Below are positions 18,028-26,761 of a stretch of DNA of 64,000 nt, one piece after another. The DNA lies in assembly GCA_963664245.1 (NCBI GenBank), contig OY760934.1, positions 1,302,001 to 1,366,000 on the forward strand, read 5' to 3'. Numbering within the stretch: position 1 is the first letter of the stretch; the number at the start of each line of letters is the position of its first letter. The notes beneath the pieces are model-generated. The model was not told the origin of the DNA. It did not search any database and was given only the letters and a program-made list of their open reading frames with translations. Both the position numbers and the translations under genes were made by a program. The DNA is from GCA-2711565 sp963664245. Lineage in GTDB: Bacteria; Bacteroidota; Bacteroidia; Bacteroidales; GCA-2711565.

Positions 18028-19517
18028 GTTTCGATCCGGTCAAGTGAGGCTTTTGCTTTTATATCAAGGCTCCGTTTATAGGTTTTAAAATCCAGATCAA
18101 GGCACACTTCATAATAATAAGCTGCACTATCCAATTGGTTTGCATTTTCATAAATATGCCCAAGCTGTATGGCTGAATTTCCGGCAAAATACTCCTTCGA
18201 ATCTTCACCCATAACGATCGCCTTTTTTAAATAAAATTTGGCCGTATCCGTTAATTCAAGCCCCTGATAATTTCTTCCAAAACGATAATAATACTCCGTT
18301 TTCTGATCATCGGAAAAAGAGGGGAATTCCTGATTTGATTGGTTCAACGATTCGATGGAACGGTGATAATATCCGCCATCATATAACAACCTTGCCTTGA
18401 GCAAATGAATATTTGGCGGATGCTCCTTTTCGGCTTCCCGTTCAGCCTGCTCGTCATTATCCACATGACTGCTGCCTTCGCTTAAGCATTTTTTCATCAA
18501 GCGAAAATACTCATCTTTGTCATCGCGCAATAAAGCAAACCAGGCTAATTTCTGATAGCTTGCTTTAATAAAAGCTTTTCCCGGGTATTCATTGATATAT
18601 TCTTCAAAAAAAACTGCCCCATCCTGATCCAAACGATGCAAATACAACAGACCTTTCAGGTAAGTTAAATAGTGATATGGATAGGCCGTTGGCGATGCTT
18701 TATATTTCTCAAGAACCGCAATTGCTTTTTCATTTCGCGAAGTTTTCCGGAGTATACTGACTTCTGAATAAACAATCAGGGGGTTAAGGTTCGATTCTTT
18801 TTCCAATATTGCAAGAAGCTTTTCTGCATTGGCTTTATCCGAGCCCATATTCATTTCCATAAATGTAATAAAGAACACTGCCTCGGTTAACAAATGTGAA
18901 TATTCAGGATTGTTTTGGGCTTTTTCCAAAACCATGAACAACTCGTGGGTTCCCTGTTCAACCGTTCCATCCATCGAAGCCAGCCACGCTACCCACTTAT
19001 AATTCTCAGGGATACTCCCAACTATGGTATGCAAAAGCCCCATCCCAATATAATTGGGAATAAAGTCAGGATATTTCTCAACGTTGCGTTCCAACAAATG
19101 AAAAGCCCTTTTGATTTCAAACATAGCCGGGAAGTAATCTTCGAAACGCAGGTGGGCAAAAGCAAAATGCAAATTCAAATTGGCCAGTGCATACAAATAA
19201 TACGGAGATTCATCATCGGCATCCCTTATATCTCGAATACGCTGGCGCTTTTTATCCCTGAATGCATCATATTCTTCTTCTCTTTCGCCAATAACAACTT
19301 TTAAAAACTCCAAATAATTTTCATAAAGAAGCGGCAAATAATTTTCAGGATTCCGGGTTCTTTCCCGTTCAAGGATTTCTTTTGCTTTATCAAATTCCAG
19401 GGCTGAAATTTCGAGGTAAGCCTGCTTGCAATTTTCGTTAAAAACCAACTTCTGGGCATTCACAAAAAGTGTCAGACTAATCAATATTAACGAAACGAAA
19501 AGCTGCTTTATCATCAA
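18009..19517 (-). CDS. Exported TPR-repeat protein of unknown function
   Basis: Protein of 502 residues with a signal peptide ending near VNAQ (residue 21). The rest is helical, with several degenerate tetratricopeptide-type pairs, for example CKQAYLEISALEFDKAKEILERE (residues about 30-52), the region near 230-270 and a clear pair at about 440-490. A motif NYIGMGLLHTIVGSIPENYKW is in the middle. No catalytic residues stand out, so a scaffolding role in the periplasm is the best inference. It is monocistronic and convergent with the barrel gene, sharing its terminator. Confidence 0.7.
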   Translation of the reverse strand: MMIKQLFVSLILISLTLFVNAQKLVFNENCKQAYLEISALEFDKAKEILERERTRNPENYLPLLYENYLEFLKVVIGEREEEYDAFRDKKRQRIRDIRDADDESPYYLYALANLNLHFAFAHLRFEDYFPAMFEIKRAFHLLERNVEKYPDFIPNYIGMGLLHTIVGSIPENYKWVAWLASMDGTVEQGTHELFMVLEKAQNNPEYSHLLTEAVFFITFMEMNMGSDKANAEKLLAILEKESNLNPLIVYSEVSILRKTSRNEKAIAVLEKYKASPTAYPYHYLTYLKGLLYLHRLDQDGAVFFEEYINEYPGKAFIKASYQKLAWFALLRDDKDEYFRLMKKCLSEGSSHVDNDEQAEREAEKEHPPNIHLLKARLLYDGGYYHRSIESLNQSNQEFPSFSDDQKTEYYYRFGRNYQGLELTDTAKFYLKKAIVMGEDSKEYFAGNSAIQLGHIYENANQLDSAAYYYEVCLDLDFKTYKRSLDIKAKASLDRIETKKGNP

Positions 19518-19540
19518 GTAATCAATTTTGAGCTAATATA

Positions 19541-19573
19541 AAAAAAGAGGGAATGGAATTCCAAGCCCTCTTT
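19541..19573 (-). terminator. Terminator after the zinc-ribbon gene (minus strand)
   Basis: On the minus strand AAAGAGGG pairs with CCCTCTTT around a partly palindromic loop (TTGGAATTCCA), then a U run follows. It ends the Nif3-like/zinc-ribbon unit. Confidence 0.85.
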
Positions 19574-19596
19574 AAATATTTCTTTATAAAAATGGA

Positions 19597-20439
19597 TTAT
19601 CCGTTATTTACCTGATCTACAATTTCCGAATCTACCAAAATTCGTCCGCAGTATTCACACACAATAATTTTTTTGTGCATACGAATATCTAACTGGTGTT
19701 GAGGTGGAATTTTATTGAAACAACCGCCACAGGCATCACGTTCAATTTGAACAACGGCTAAACCGTTACGGGCATTTTTACGAATACGCTGATAAGCTAC
19801 TAACAAACGGTCTTCAATAAATTTTTGATTTTTCTGAGAGTTCGCCAACAAATCTTGTTCTTCTTTTTCTGTTTCGGCAACAATATCTTTCAGTTCGCTC
19901 TTTTTAATTTCCAGATCGTTTTTGCGTTCGTCAAGCAAAGCCTGCGATTTTTCAACATCCTCTTTAATTGCATCCAGCTTAAATGTATATTCTTTGATGC
20001 GTTTTTCGCAAAGTTGAACTTCCAGATTTTGAAATTCAATTTCTTTGGTTAATGAATCGTACTCACGGTTGTTACGCACATTCATTTGTTGCTCTTCATA
20101 TTTTTTAATCAACACCTTGCTATCTGCCGTGGCATTTTGTTTATCAACAATGGCTTTGTTAAGCTCTTCTGTTTCCAAATCGTACTTTTCAATACGGGTT
20201 TCAAGACCGGCAATTTCATCTTCAAGATCTTCTACTTCAAGGGGTAATTCACCACGAACAATACGGATTTTATCAACCTGCGAATCAATTTGCTGTAGAG
20301 AGTATAAGGCTTTCAACTTTTGCTCGATACTAACTTGCAAACTTTTTTCGGCCTCTTCGGTAGTGTTAACTTCAGGTTCTTTCCCTGCGCTTTTTATTTC
20401 CTCTTTTTCAATTTTAGCTTTAGCTTCAGCTTTTGCCAT
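19597..20439 (-). CDS. Coiled-coil C4 zinc-ribbon protein (COG1579-like)
   Basis: Cytoplasmic protein of 280 residues. After a Lys/Glu-rich N-terminal extension (1-35), a long coiled coil spans about residues 40-210. A C4 zinc ribbon near the end uses CGGC and CEYC pairs. The family is widespread in bacteria and described as possible nucleic-acid-binding or chaperone-like proteins; its biochemical role is not settled. It follows the Nif3-like gene by 22 bases, the usual pairing for this family. Confidence 0.85.
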   Translation of the reverse strand: MAKAEAKAKIEKEEIKSAGKEPEVNTTEEAEKSLQVSIEQKLKALYSLQQIDSQVDKIRIVRGELPLEVEDLEDEIAGLETRIEKYDLETEELNKAIVDKQNATADSKVLIKKYEEQQMNVRNNREYDSLTKEIEFQNLEVQLCEKRIKEYTFKLDAIKEDVEKSQALLDERKNDLEIKKSELKDIVAETEKEEQDLLANSQKNQKFIEDRLLVAYQRIRKNARNGLAVVQIERDACGGCFNKIPPQHQLDIRMHKKIIVCEYCGRILVDSEIVDQVNNG

Positions 20440-20461
20440 AATTATATTGATTTATATGGTT

Positions 20462-21556
20462 TTAAATATACTTTACGGGATTTTCTTCATTTTCCGAAAT
20501 TCGGAGTGCAAAGGTAGGAAAATTTTTCATAAGTATATCAGCAATTAACTCTTTTGTAAACTGTTCGCTTTCATAATGCCCAATGTCAGTCAAAAGGATT
20601 TTTCCGTCAGCCTCAAAAAAGTCATGATACTTAATATCTCCGGTAATAAACACATCGGCTCCTGCCCTTTTAGCAGTAGCAATTAAAAACGATCCCGAAC
20701 CTCCACATACGGCAACCTTCTTAACTTTTTTCCTAAGAAGTCCGGAATAACGAATCGCTTTTGAATCGAAAACAGTTTTTACTTTTTGCAAAAATTCTTC
20801 TTCGGAAACCTCAACGCTTAATTCGCCCATCATGCCCGAACCGATATTGTCAAATTCATTTTCCAACGGATAAATATCATAGGCCACTTCCTCATACGGA
20901 TGGGCATCAAACAAACTTCGCAAAACAACACCCTCCTTATAAGCCGGGTAAATGGTTTCTATACGAACCTCTTTTTCAAAATGAAGCTCTCCTTTTTCGC
21001 CCACAAACGGATTCGCATTTTCATTCGCCCTAAAGCTTCCTTCGCCTTCAGCATTAAATGAGCACCAATCATAATTCCCAATATGCCCAGCACCTGCACT
21101 AAACAATTTCGCCCTGACTTCGTTTGCCTGTTCGAGCGGACAAAAAGTAACCAGCTTACGCAACAATCCTTTCCTTTTTTGCAGCAATTGCAATTTCCGA
21201 AGCCCTAGTTTTTGGGCAATCACAGCATTAACACCATCTTTTACATTATCCAGATTGGTATGGCTGGCATAAATAGCAACATTATGTTTGATAGCTTTTA
21301 AGACAAGTTTTTCAACCAAGTTGCCGCCTGTAATTTTTTTTAAGCCTTTAAAAATCAGCGGATGGTGAGAAATAATTATATCACAATCATTTTTAAGAGC
21401 TTCGTCAAGGGTTACTTCCGTAACATCTAAGGTAATTAATACCTTTGACACTTCGGTTTCGGGGGTTCCCAAAATTAAACCGGCATTGTCGTATGGTTCC
21501 TGAACAGAAAGCGGAGCAAATTCTTCTAACGGACGAATAAGTTCTTTAATTTTCAT
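20462..21556 (-). CDS. Nif3-like dinuclear metal center protein
   Basis: Protein of 364 residues of the NIF3/YqfO family, which forms toroid hexamers with a two-metal site. Ligands are visible as ISHHPLIF (residues about 61-68), YASHTNLDNV (about 95-104) and, at the C-terminus, YHDFFEADG and DIGHYESEQ. The extra length over the short YbgI form is a PII-like insert (about residues 125-235) as in YqfO. Proposed roles include GTP cyclohydrolase I type 2, but activity is debated. It heads the unit with the zinc-ribbon gene and has its own minus-strand promoter. Confidence 0.9.
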   Translation of the reverse strand: MKIKELIRPLEEFAPLSVQEPYDNAGLILGTPETEVSKVLITLDVTEVTLDEALKNDCDIIISHHPLIFKGLKKITGGNLVEKLVLKAIKHNVAIYASHTNLDNVKDGVNAVIAQKLGLRKLQLLQKRKGLLRKLVTFCPLEQANEVRAKLFSAGAGHIGNYDWCSFNAEGEGSFRANENANPFVGEKGELHFEKEVRIETIYPAYKEGVVLRSLFDAHPYEEVAYDIYPLENEFDNIGSGMMGELSVEVSEEEFLQKVKTVFDSKAIRYSGLLRKKVKKVAVCGGSGSFLIATAKRAGADVFITGDIKYHDFFEADGKILLTDIGHYESEQFTKELIADILMKNFPTFALRISENEENPVKYI

Positions 21557-21573
21557 GCTGCTAATTTTCAGAC

Positions 21574-21581
21574 CAAAGATA
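21574..21581 (-). promoter_or_regulatory. Bacteroidota -7 box for the Nif3-like unit
   Basis: The minus strand reads TATCTTTG (TAnnTTTG), 17 bases upstream of the ATG at 21556, implying a short leader. Confidence 0.5.
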
Positions 21582-21600
21582 CGTCAAAATCAAAATATTT

Positions 21601-21608
21601 TATATTTG
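21601..21608 (+). promoter_or_regulatory. Bacteroidota -7 box for lpxK-punA-lpxH
   Basis: TATATTTG matches TAnnTTTG, 70 bases before the GTG start of lpxK and divergent from the Nif3-like promoter. Confidence 0.5.
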
Positions 21609-21678
21609 AAACAAATAATTAACAAAAGTTTATATATCAGAGTATTGGATATTAAAAAATACTTTGTAAATTTAAATC

Positions 21679-22764
21679 GTGAACATATTGAGGATTTTTT
21701 TATTTCCGTTTGCACTTATTTACGGCTGTATTACCCTAATACGCAATAAGTTTTTCGATTGGGGCATTCTTCCTTCCGAAAGCTTTAAAATACCGGTAAT
21801 ATCAGTTGGGAACCTTTCTATGGGAGGAACCGGAAAAACCCCTCATGTTGAATATCTGATTAGAATTTTAAAAGAGAAGTTTAATATAGCAACCCTGAGC
21901 CGGGGCTACGGACGAAAAACAAAAAATTTTGTTTTAGCCAACGAGCAATCATCCTATCACGAAATTGGCGACGAACCCCTGCAATACAGTCAAAAATTTG
22001 ATAATATAACCGTAGCGGTTGATGAAAAAAGGAGAAGAGGAATCCGGCTTATAAGCAACCTAAATCCCGAGCTTGATTGCGTTTTACTGGATGACGCTTA
22101 CCAGCACCGTTATGTAAAACCGGGTCTTTCAATACTGTTAACCGATTTTCATAAACTTTACGTGAACGATTATATTGCCCCTACCGGAACATTACGTGAG
22201 TTCAGAAAAGGAGCCAAACGAGCCGATATTATTATCATCACCAAAACCCATTCAATTTTATCGCCCATTACCAAACGCCGTTTAACCGGGTTAATCAAAC
22301 CACAAAAACACCAAAAGCTTTATTTCTCTTACATCAAGTATGCTGAAAAAACAGCCCTCACCAATATCCCTAAAGAACTGGAAAAAAAAGAATACAACAC
22401 CATTATTTTGTTTTCTGGAATTGCAAACTCCTACCCTCTTCAGGAACACCTGCGAAATTTCTGCAGCGAGTTGATTGTAATCGAATTTCCCGACCACCAT
22501 AAATATACCGAAAAGGATCTTGAAAAAATTAAAAGCACTTATTTTAATATTTTTTCAAGAAACAAGATTATTTTTACAACCGAAAAAGATGCCATGCGTT
22601 TAATAAAAACCGATCTTTTCGAAAAAATAAAAGACTTGCCCATTTTTTATGTGCCCATTATTATCAAATTTCACATGGGCGGCGAAAAAGGGTTCGACAA
22701 ACAAATTGCAGATTATGTTAGAGAAAATACAAGAAACCGCCAACTTCATCCTGAAACAAATTGA
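21679..22764 (+). CDS. lpxK: Tetraacyldisaccharide 4'-kinase
   Basis: Phosphorylates the lipid A precursor disaccharide at the 4' position, on the inner face of the cytoplasmic membrane. The 361-residue protein starts at GTG. A hydrophobic N-terminal helix (about 5-22) is followed by the Walker A motif GNLSMGGTGKTP with Lys53, the family hallmark, and downstream SRGYGRKT and DDAYQHRYVKP, matching the lid and Walker B regions of LpxK. The gene overlaps the start of punA by 50 bases, suggesting translational coupling. lpxH follows, so two lipid A steps flank a purine salvage gene. Confidence 0.94.
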   Translation: MNILRIFLFPFALIYGCITLIRNKFFDWGILPSESFKIPVISVGNLSMGGTGKTPHVEYLIRILKEKFNIATLSRGYGRKTKNFVLANEQSSYHEIGDEPLQYSQKFDNITVAVDEKRRRGIRLISNLNPELDCVLLDDAYQHRYVKPGLSILLTDFHKLYVNDYIAPTGTLREFRKGAKRADIIIITKTHSILSPITKRRLTGLIKPQKHQKLYFSYIKYAEKTALTNIPKELEKKEYNTIILFSGIANSYPLQEHLRNFCSELIVIEFPDHHKYTEKDLEKIKSTYFNIFSRNKIIFTTEKDAMRLIKTDLFEKIKDLPIFYVPIIIKFHMGGEKGFDKQIADYVRENTRNRQLHPETN

Positions 22765-23524
22765 GACCCAACCGGAAATTGCAATTATTTTAGGAACCGG
22801 GCTTGGGGGCGTTGTAAACGATATCGAAATCAAACACAGCATTGCTTACGAAGAAATCCCAAACTTTCCGGTATCAACCGTTGAAGGCCATCAGGGAAGA
22901 TTAATTTTCGGCGAGTTGAATGGAAAACAGCTTTTAGCCATGCAAGGACGCTTTCATTATTACGAAGGCTACAGCATGGAGGAAGTTACTTTTCCGATCC
23001 GCGTCATGAAATTGCTCAGCATTAAAACCCTGTTGGTATCTAATGCCAGCGGAGGGGTAAACCCCAATTTCCACGTGGGCGACATTATGTTTATCAGCGA
23101 TCATATAAACCTCTTGCCCAACCCGCTGATCGGGAAAAACGTCGAAGAATTTGGCCCCCGTTTCCCCGACATGAGCGAAGCTTATGATAAACGCATTATG
23201 AAAGAAGCCAGCAAAATTGCCCGCCACCATAACATCAAATACCAAACCGGAGTATATGCCGGCGTATCGGGCCCAACGTTTGAAACCCCGGCCGAATACA
23301 AATACATCCATACCTTGGGAGCCGATGCCGTGGGAATGTCAACCGTACCTGAGGTTATTGTAGCCCGCCACATGGGCATGACGGTTTTTGCCTTATCGGT
23401 TATTTCCGATCTGGGCATCGAAGGGCAAATCGTTGAAATTTCGCACCAGGAAGTCATTGAAGCCGTTCGCCAAGTAGAACCGAAAATGATTACTTTGATA
23501 AAAGAATTGATTGCCGTAATTTAG
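22715..23524 (+). CDS. punA: Purine nucleoside phosphorylase (trimeric type)
   Basis: Cleaves purine nucleosides with phosphate to base and ribose-1-phosphate. From ATG at 22715 the protein has 269 residues, typical for trimeric PNP; a longer frame from 22649 lies deeper inside lpxK and has a non-family N-terminus. Motifs: ILGTGLGG (residues about 24-31), EGHQGRLIFG, SNASGGVNP, and GVSGPTFETPAEY with the base-binding Glu nearby. Where the human enzyme has ITN with the purine-selecting Asn243, this protein reads ISD, so 6-aminopurines might be tolerated. It overlaps lpxK by 50 bases. Confidence 0.92.
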   Translation: MLEKIQETANFILKQIETQPEIAIILGTGLGGVVNDIEIKHSIAYEEIPNFPVSTVEGHQGRLIFGELNGKQLLAMQGRFHYYEGYSMEEVTFPIRVMKLLSIKTLLVSNASGGVNPNFHVGDIMFISDHINLLPNPLIGKNVEEFGPRFPDMSEAYDKRIMKEASKIARHHNIKYQTGVYAGVSGPTFETPAEYKYIHTLGADAVGMSTVPEVIVARHMGMTVFALSVISDLGIEGQIVEISHQEVIEAVRQVEPKMITLIKELIAVI

Positions 23525-23539
23525 AGTAAAATTTAAGGT

Positions 23540-24322
23540 TTGAAATCACCCAAAAATATCATACTGCCTGAAAAAGGAAACATTTATTTTGTTTCCGATT
23601 TCCACCTTGGCATCCCCGATTACGAAAGCAGCCTTCAACGCGAAAAAAAGTTTGTAAAATGGCTCGATACGATCAAAGATCAAGCTTCGGCTATTCTTTT
23701 AATGGGCGATATTTTTGATTTCTGGTACGAATACAAAACCGTTGTTCCCAAAGGGTTTACCCGTTTATTTGGCAAGCTGGCCGAACTAAGCGATGCCGGA
23801 ATCAATCTGTTTCTTTTCCGTGGGAACCACGACATTTGGGCCTTTAACTATTTAGAAAAAGAACTGGGGGTTAAAATTTACCGCGAACCGGTAGTCACAA
23901 CATCTAGGGGAAAAACGTTTTTTCTGGCTCATGGCGACGGACTGGGTCCGGGCGACAAAGGTTATAAAATGCTGAAAAAAGTGTTTGAATGCCGTTTATG
24001 CCAATGGTTGTACCGCTGGGTTCACCCGGATATAGGGGCTCGTTTAGGCTTGTATTTTTCCCGAAGAAGCCGCATTGCCAACATGATAAAACAAGGGAAA
24101 GGAGAGCATAAAATCCCCCTCGAAAAAGAAATGCTTTATCAATTTACCTTATCCGAAAGCAAAAAAAACCCGGACATCGATTACTTCGTTTTTGGGCATC
24201 GCCACATTCCACTAAACCACCCAATAAACGAAACTACAAATTTGGTTATCCTGGGCGACTGGATTTCCCATTTCAGTTATGCTGTTTTTGATGGCAAAAA
24301 TCTTAAACTGGAAAATCTTTAA
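23540..24322 (+). CDS. lpxH: UDP-2,3-diacylglucosamine pyrophosphatase (LpxH-like)
   Basis: Calcineurin-like phosphoesterase of 260 residues that removes UMP from UDP-2,3-diacylglucosamine to give lipid X. The metal-binding motifs are in order: SDFHLG (Asp20, His22), MGDIFDFWYEY, RGNHD, LAHGDG and FGHRHIP. The GDxFDxW arrangement is typical of LpxH. The only sensible start is TTG at 23540, 15 bases after punA and preceded by TTTAAGG. Its place in one unit with lpxK supports the lipid A assignment over a generic phosphoesterase. Confidence 0.85.
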   Translation: MKSPKNIILPEKGNIYFVSDFHLGIPDYESSLQREKKFVKWLDTIKDQASAILLMGDIFDFWYEYKTVVPKGFTRLFGKLAELSDAGINLFLFRGNHDIWAFNYLEKELGVKIYREPVVTTSRGKTFFLAHGDGLGPGDKGYKMLKKVFECRLCQWLYRWVHPDIGARLGLYFSRRSRIANMIKQGKGEHKIPLEKEMLYQFTLSESKKNPDIDYFVFGHRHIPLNHPINETTNLVILGDWISHFSYAVFDGKNLKLENL

Positions 24323-24371
24323 AATAGTTTTTACCTTTACTTATAAATACAAACGATCAAAATATTAAAAA

Positions 24372-25466
24372 ATGAATAATACTTACCGAATTATCATTGC
24401 TTCAGCAAGTTTGTTGTTTACTTTTTTCTTAGCATGGTATTTTTCCAGCATTGCAATTTACATTTTGATTTCGGCCGTTTTATCTATCATGGGGCACCCA
24501 CTGGTCAGGCGGTTGGATAAAATTAAAATATGGAAATTTAAAATGCGCCATTCGGTAAGTGCATTTATTACGTTACTACTGCTTCTAGGAATCTTCATCG
24601 GGCTGATATGGTTCTTTGTCCCATTAATTGTGAGCCAAACCCAAACCATGTCCAAAATTGACATCCCACAATTTCTCGAATTCTTCAAAGAACCGATTGA
24701 AAAGCTGAAATCCTTCCTTATTAGTTATAACTTATTAGGGGCAGACCAAACACTTGAGGGTTTAATTGAAGCACAAATTAAATCGGTTGTTGACATTACT
24801 ACTTTTTCAAGCTTTTTCTCCAACTTATTAAGTACAACAGGAAGCTTTTTTATGGCAGCTTTTTCTATTTTATTTATTACCTATTTCTTTTTACGTGACG
24901 AAAAAATGTTTGAAACCTTTGTACTTCTCATAACCCCTGAAGAATATACAGAGAAGATCAAAAAAATCCTTACCCAGACCAAATATCTATTGAGCCGTTA
25001 TTTCATCGGCTTAATGTTGGAAATATTTTCAATGATTACCCTGATAACAATTGGGCTAACAATAATGGGTATTGAAAATGCACTTATCATTGGGCTGTTT
25101 GGGGGATTAATGAACATCATCCCCTACCTCGGGCCGCTCATTGGTGCAAGCATGGGGGTAATGATGGGAGTTACAAATGCGCTCAGCGCAGGATATTATG
25201 ACCAAATAAGTTACACCACATTCTGCATCATCGGAGCCTTTTCCATTGCCAACCTGATCGACAACATCATCCTGCAACCATTAATTTACTCAAACAGCGT
25301 AAAATCAAGGCCCATTGAAATTTTTATCGTAATCATTATGGCCGGAAGTTTAGCCGGTATAACAGGAATGGTTTTGGCAATACCAGCCTATACAGTGATA
25401 AGGATTACAGCTAAAGAGTTTCTGTCTCAATCGAGGCTGGTGAAAAAATTAACCGAAAAGATATAA
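24372..25466 (+). CDS. AI-2E family transporter (PerM/YdiK-like)
   Basis: Inner-membrane protein of 364 residues with about eight membrane segments: two near the N-terminus (about 5-45), one at 60-85, then a soluble loop and the conserved C-terminal block including FGGLMNIIPYLGPLIGA and LIDNIILQPLIY. The family has been linked to autoinducer-2 export, Na+/H+ exchange or general small-solute transport; the name does not establish function here. It follows lpxH by 49 bases and may share the same transcript. A perfect hairpin at 25508-25528 lies 41 bases after its stop. Confidence 0.85.
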   Translation: MNNTYRIIIASASLLFTFFLAWYFSSIAIYILISAVLSIMGHPLVRRLDKIKIWKFKMRHSVSAFITLLLLLGIFIGLIWFFVPLIVSQTQTMSKIDIPQFLEFFKEPIEKLKSFLISYNLLGADQTLEGLIEAQIKSVVDITTFSSFFSNLLSTTGSFFMAAFSILFITYFFLRDEKMFETFVLLITPEEYTEKIKKILTQTKYLLSRYFIGLMLEIFSMITLITIGLTIMGIENALIIGLFGGLMNIIPYLGPLIGASMGVMMGVTNALSAGYYDQISYTTFCIIGAFSIANLIDNIILQPLIYSNSVKSRPIEIFIVIIMAGSLAGITGMVLAIPAYTVIRITAKEFLSQSRLVKKLTEKI

Positions 25467-26062
25467 ATATAAACGGAGATTCACAGCTCTAAGGTTTAAC
25501 TAAACCACTCTGGATTAAAAATCCAGAGGTTGTATTACGAATGAAATTCGTTTAGCAAATTCCAAAACTCAACTGCACAAATCTCAAACAATATACAATA
25601 TTCAAAACTACCCGTCCTGTCGGACAGGATTCAAAATCCAAACCTTTAAACATCAAGAGAATCCTTTCTCAGGGTAATTTAAGAATTTCTAAATTGGGAT
25701 ATTGGGATTTATTTGTTTTTTGATATTTGTAATTTGTTGTTTTTAAAATTTATAGAAACTAAAATATCTGTAATGAACCGAGCTTGCGAGCTCACCGAAG
25801 GTAAATTACAGGGTTTTAACCTTTAACTAGATAATAAAGTTTGATTAGAAAAAGAAGCGGATGGAAGCCGGAAACCAAAAGAAAAACGGTTTAGTTTACC
25901 CCAATTCAAAAACTCAGAACTTTTAACTTTTAACTTTAAACTTTGAACTCCAAATTCCAAACTCCAAACTCCGAACTCCGAACTCCGAACTTTAAGGACA
26001 AACAACCCTCTGGTTTTTAACCGATTCCTTTTGATCAAAAATTTATTTATTTATTTCATTAC
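25467..26062 (+). other. Non-coding region with several palindromes
   Basis: No credible gene is seen over about 600 bases. It holds a perfect 9-pair hairpin CTCTGGATT/AATCCAGAG (25508-25528), TCCTGTC/GACAGGA with a one-base loop (25615-25629), GAGCT/AGCTC (25780-25793), and a short-period repeat at 25913-25994. A segment AATTACAGGGTTTTAACC near 25804-25822 recurs with one change near 39731-39748. Confidence 0.7.
25913..25994 (+). repeat. Short-period direct repeat (AACTCCR units)
   Basis: Degenerate tandem units of six to eight bases grade from AACTTTTA types to AACTCCAA and finally three exact AACTCCG units. The repeat creates a spurious minus-strand frame (25823-26038) of Ser-Leu-Glu-Phe-Gly-Val type repeats, which I do not treat as a gene. 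Confidence 0.75.
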
Positions 26063-26092
26063 TTGACTAAGCTCAAAAAATTACTATGTTTG
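26063..26092 (+). promoter_or_regulatory. Promoter of the locus 1 sigma factor gene
   Basis: A -33 TTG (26063-26065) and a -7 TATGTTTG (26085-26092) are separated by 19 bases, the same spacing as at the ilv promoter. The TTG has an open frame into the sigma gene but is more likely the -33 element, so translation should start at GTG 26117. Confidence 0.6.
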
Positions 26093-26116
26093 TCCCCTGG
26101 TTTTATCATTTTTGAC

Positions 26117-26665
26117 GTGTTAACAGAAGAGGAAATCATTAAAGGATTTAATGAAGGCTCCGAAAAATCTTTCCGGTGGCTTTACGACCAATACTTTACC
26201 TTGTTAAGGTACTATGGTTTACAATATATTGATGATAGCCAGGAAATTGACGACATTATACAAGACTTGTTTATCAGCATTTGGGAAAAAAAGACAAGTT
26301 TCAAATCCCTGTCCAGCATTCGTTCATATATGTTTGTTTCCGTCAAAAACAGGTGTTTAAACAGTTTAAGAAAAGATATAACTAAAAGCACTTACATAAA
26401 AAGCCAAGAAGAAGAAAGCGAAGAATCAGCTCTGGAAAAACTCATTAAATTAGATGTTTTTGATCAGATAATGACCTCCTTTAGAAAGCTGCCACCTGCC
26501 ATGCAAAAAGTTTACTGGCTCAGTATAAACGGTTATTCCCATAAAGAAATAACCGAGAAATTAAACATCTCCATCAATACTATTAAAACCCACAAAAAAA
26601 GAGCAAATCATTTTTTAAAAGAGGATCTAAAAGATTTATTTACAGTTTTAATAAGCATCATATAA
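26117..26665 (+). CDS. ECF sigma factor (FecI-like), locus 1
   Basis: Group 4 sigma factor of 182 residues from GTG 26117. Region 2 (about residues 10-75) contains the WLYDQYF helix and the core-binding IDDIIQDLFISIWEK. Region 4 (about 115-175) contains LPPAMQKVYWLSINGYSHKEI and the recognition helix LNISINTIKTH. The next gene is its FecR anti-sigma partner, followed by a SusC with an STN signalling domain: the known Bacteroidota trans-envelope circuit in which substrate at SusC releases sigma to activate its own transport locus. A longer TTG start overlaps the promoter and is not used. Confidence 0.9.
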   Translation: MLTEEEIIKGFNEGSEKSFRWLYDQYFTLLRYYGLQYIDDSQEIDDIIQDLFISIWEKKTSFKSLSSIRSYMFVSVKNRCLNSLRKDITKSTYIKSQEEESEESALEKLIKLDVFDQIMTSFRKLPPAMQKVYWLSINGYSHKEITEKLNISINTIKTHKKRANHFLKEDLKDLFTVLISII

Positions 26666-26705
26666 TTTGCCAAAATTTACTAATTATCAATTTTTTTTAG
26701 CCTCT

Positions 26706-26734
26706 TATCACACCTAACAAGTATGAGCGTGTTC
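26706..26734 (+). promoter_or_regulatory. Candidate ECF-dependent promoter ahead of fecR (locus 1)
   Basis: TATCACACC (26706-26714) and GTGTTC (26729-26734) resemble paired elements at the same place in locus 2 (TTTTTCACC and GTGTTC) and weakly in locus 3. This is a visual comparison of three sites, so it is tentative. Confidence 0.35.
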
Positions 26735-26739
26735 TACTG

Positions 26740-26757
26740 TTAACATATATATGTTAA
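26740..26757 (+). promoter_or_regulatory. 18-base perfect palindrome before fecR
   Basis: TTAACATATATATGTTAA is a perfect palindrome ending 4 bases before the fecR ATG at 26762. It could be an operator or occlude translation initiation. It is not found at the other two loci. Confidence 0.5.
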
Positions 26758-26761
26758 AGAA

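Noticed and set aside
25913..25994. CRISPR array
   Set aside because: Units are six to eight bases long, degenerate and have no spacers.
25823..26038. Minus-strand frame of 71 codons with Ser-Leu-Glu-Phe-Gly-Val type repeats
   Set aside because: It is the translation of the short-period DNA repeat; no start context, promoter or family features are visible.
26063..26116. TTG start that would lengthen the locus 1 sigma factor by 18 residues
   Set aside because: It coincides with the probable -33 element, and the -7 box lies inside the extension.
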